A model generated the notes under the pieces. That model saw only the letters and a program-made list of their open reading frames with translations, had not been told where the DNA came from and did not search any database. A stretch of DNA of 64,000 nucleotides from Trematomus loennbergii. Its lineage: Eukaryota > Chordata > Actinopteri > Perciformes > Nototheniidae. Numbering within the stretch: the first letter of the stretch is position 1; the number at the start of each line of letters is the position of its first letter. Positions 63,126 through 64,000 of this stretch are shown here, one piece after another. The stretch lies in contig JAAOOA010000026.1 of NCBI GenBank assembly GCA_012861695.1, forward strand, positions 7,968,661 to 8,032,660, in the 5' to 3' direction. Both the position numbers and the translations under genes were made by a program.

Positions 63126-63150
63126 TTAACAACATTTTATTTTTTCTCAG

Positions 63151-63347
63151 GCATCATCCACCAGATGAAGGGGGAGTATGACACAGCCCTGAAGCTCCAC
63201 AAAGCCCACCTGTCCTTCGCCCAGGAGCTGAGTGATTACGCTGCCCAGGGGAGGGCGTACGGTAACATGGGTAATGCCCATCATGCACTGGGCATCCACG
63301 ACCAAGCTGTCCGGTTCCACCGACAGGAGCTGCAGATCTCACTGGAG
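63151..63347 (+). CDS. ttc28: ttc28 internal exon (IIHQMKGEYD exon), intact
   Basis: 197 bp, entering in phase 1 (G|GC gives Gly) and leaving in phase 0. It encodes IIHQMKGEYDTALKLHKAHL, SFAQELSDYAAQGRAYGNMG, NAHHALGIHDQAVRFHRQEL and QISLE: the second half of one LGN-type TPR and one complete unit. The acceptor ATTTTATTTTTTCTCAG has a good pyrimidine tract and the donor is GAG|GTGAAT. His-His in NAHHALG replaces the Tyr-Asn I recall in mammals. The upstream intron ends with a MITE 25 bp away, so all splicing signals beyond that distance come from transposon sequence. Confidence 0.96.
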
Positions 63348-63426
63348 GTGAATCCCGGGACTTTACCAGGGACATGTAGACGCTCATGTGGTAAAAACAG
63401 ATGAGTGAAATGTTTTTGTGTTTCAG
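63348..63426. other. ttc28: ttc28 short intron (79 bp)
   Basis: GTGAAT donor, TTTTTGTGTTTCAG acceptor. Confidence 0.94.
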
Positions 63427-63580
63427 GTGAATGACCGCCCGTCCCAGGCCTCCACACACGGGAACCTGGCTGTAGCATATCAGGCGCTGGGGGCTCACGA
63501 CCGGGCTCTGCAGCACTACCTTCACCACCTGACCATCGCTCGAGAGCTGCAGGACACTCAGAGCGAAGCACGAGCACTAG
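63427..63580 (+). CDS. ttc28: ttc28 internal exon (VNDRPSQAS exon), intact, GC donor
   Basis: 154 bp, phase 0 in and phase 1 out. It encodes VNDRPSQASTHGNLAVAYQA, LGAHDRALQHYLHHLTIARE and LQDTQSEARAL, a full LGN-type TPR nearly identical to the vertebrate family. The 3' boundary must fall after CTA G at 63580, because the next exon resumes with CA AAC CTG GGT (Ala-Asn-Leu-Gly). The intron then begins GCAAGC, a GC donor. No GT exists between 63560 and 63615 that would keep the frame. TAG|GCAAGC fits the usual GC-AG consensus AG|GCAAGT except for the last base. Confidence 0.94.
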
Positions 63581-63666
63581 GCAAGCTAGACAGAGGAAGA
63601 TGAATTCAGACAAATCATTGGGATTTCATTGATTTAAGTTCTAATGTTTTATGTTTTATTTTCCAG
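63581..63666. other. ttc28: ttc28 GC-AG intron (86 bp)
   Basis: Begins GCAAGC and ends TTTTATTTTCCAG. Read without splicing it gives an in-frame TAG at 63586-63588, after Gly-Lys. Confidence 0.88.
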
Positions 63667-63838
63667 CAAACCTGGGTAACTTCCATAGCTGCAGAGGGGA
63701 GTACGCTCAGGCTTTGCCGTACTACCAGCAGTACCTGGCTCTGGCTCCAGGCCTGCAGGACCTGGAGGGAGAAGGCAAGGTGTGCCACAACCTCGGCTAC
63801 GCTCACTACTGCCTCGGACAGTACAGAGACTCTGTCAG
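63667..63838 (+). CDS. ttc28: ttc28 internal exon (NLGNFHSCRGEY exon), intact
   Basis: 172 bp, phase 1 in and phase 2... out (ends GTC AG). It encodes ANLGNFHSCRGEYAQALPYY, QQYLALAPGLQDLEGEGKVC, HNLGYAHYCLGQYRDSV and the start of Arg or Lys. It spans one complete TPR and most of the next. The donor AG|GTCAGA is acceptable. The next exon lies beyond the window and should supply one base to finish the split codon. The CHAT-like C-terminal part of TTC28 and the remaining TPR units are not in view. Confidence 0.95.
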
Positions 63839-64000
63839 GTCAGAGACTTCATTCATCTCACACAACAACGCTTTATAAGAAGGGCAAGAGGTTTTTTCAA
63901 GAGAAATAACGTCTTTCCTCAAAAATCTTTTTTAACTTCACAGACGAATTTGTAGTTGAGATGCCAAAGTTAAAAAATATATCAAATTAGACAGAGCAAG
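63839..64000. other. ttc28: ttc28 intron, 5' part
   Basis: Starts GTCAGA, AT-rich, and runs off the window. Confidence 0.88.

Larger units (their letters stand above)
54716..63150. other. ttc28: ttc28 intron (8.4 kb) rich in MITEs
   Basis: No exon seen. It holds an X-box-like motif (56533-56546), a CRE-bearing T2-like MITE (56714-56995), a GT tract (57278-57580), a pyrimidine-rich strand-asymmetric stretch (57886-58290), a CT repeat (59809-59874), a 735-bp hAT MITE (60363-61097) and a TTAA MITE (62746-63125) that ends 25 bp before the next exon. The 62260-62640 stretch repeats ACTTG/GACTT words (GAGACTTGACTTGG types) and looks like a degenerate low-complexity or old repeat region. Confidence 0.85.

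Overview
The window is vertebrate nuclear DNA, most likely from a percomorph-type teleost fish. Short GC-rich coding exons with GT-AG splice sites sit in long AT-rich introns. The introns are full of (CA)n/(GT)n microsatellites and small non-autonomous DNA transposons of types common in ray-finned fish, plus an L2-type LINE 3' end with an ATTGGATTGG-like tail and pieces of a tRNA-headed SINE. There are no bacterial features, operons or CRISPR arrays.

The only protein-coding gene I can support is ttc28 (tetratricopeptide repeat domain 28), on the + strand. Nine internal exons are present: 37872-38018, 42020-42291, 42372-42501, 51830-52051, 54301-54489, 54619-54715, 63151-63347, 63427-63580 and 63667-63838. 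Joined, they cover about 528 codons of the N-terminal and central TPR array. The canonical start exons lie left of the window or were not found, and the 3' part, including the CHAT-like C-terminal region known in the family, lies to the right. A GC-rich island at about 12.66-13.09 kb ends in ATG codons and a strong splice donor whose phase fits the exon at 37872. It may be an alternative promoter and first exon.

Layout: 1-12.2 kb is intronic or upstream DNA with CA/GT tracts, one TTAA-flanked MITE and a TAA-flanked PIF/Harbinger-like element. 12.2-13.1 kb holds a hAT MITE abutting the candidate first exon. 13.1-37.9 kb is a 24.8-kb intron with a BED-finger-bearing hAT derivative, an L2 LINE end, T2/Kolobok-like MITEs and two large GT tracts. 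37.9-54.7 kb carries the first six ttc28 exons, a SINE, a nested MITE pair at 47.1-48 kb and several GT tracts. 54.7-63.15 kb is an intron with a CRE-containing MITE, a 735-bp hAT MITE and a MITE ending 25 bp from an exon. The last three exons are packed into 0.7 kb.

Most notable: (1) the exon at 51830 is preceded by about 240 nt of A-free GT repeat, so its branch point must lie at least about 240 nt upstream, where a TGCTAAC motif sits; (2) the first three ttc28 exons each lack one G from a G-run, probably an uncorrected homopolymer error; (3) there is a GC-AG intron at 63581; (4) a MITE landed on the TTAA that forms the likely branch point of exon 63151; (5) a dated nested transposon insertion can be read against a related empty site.
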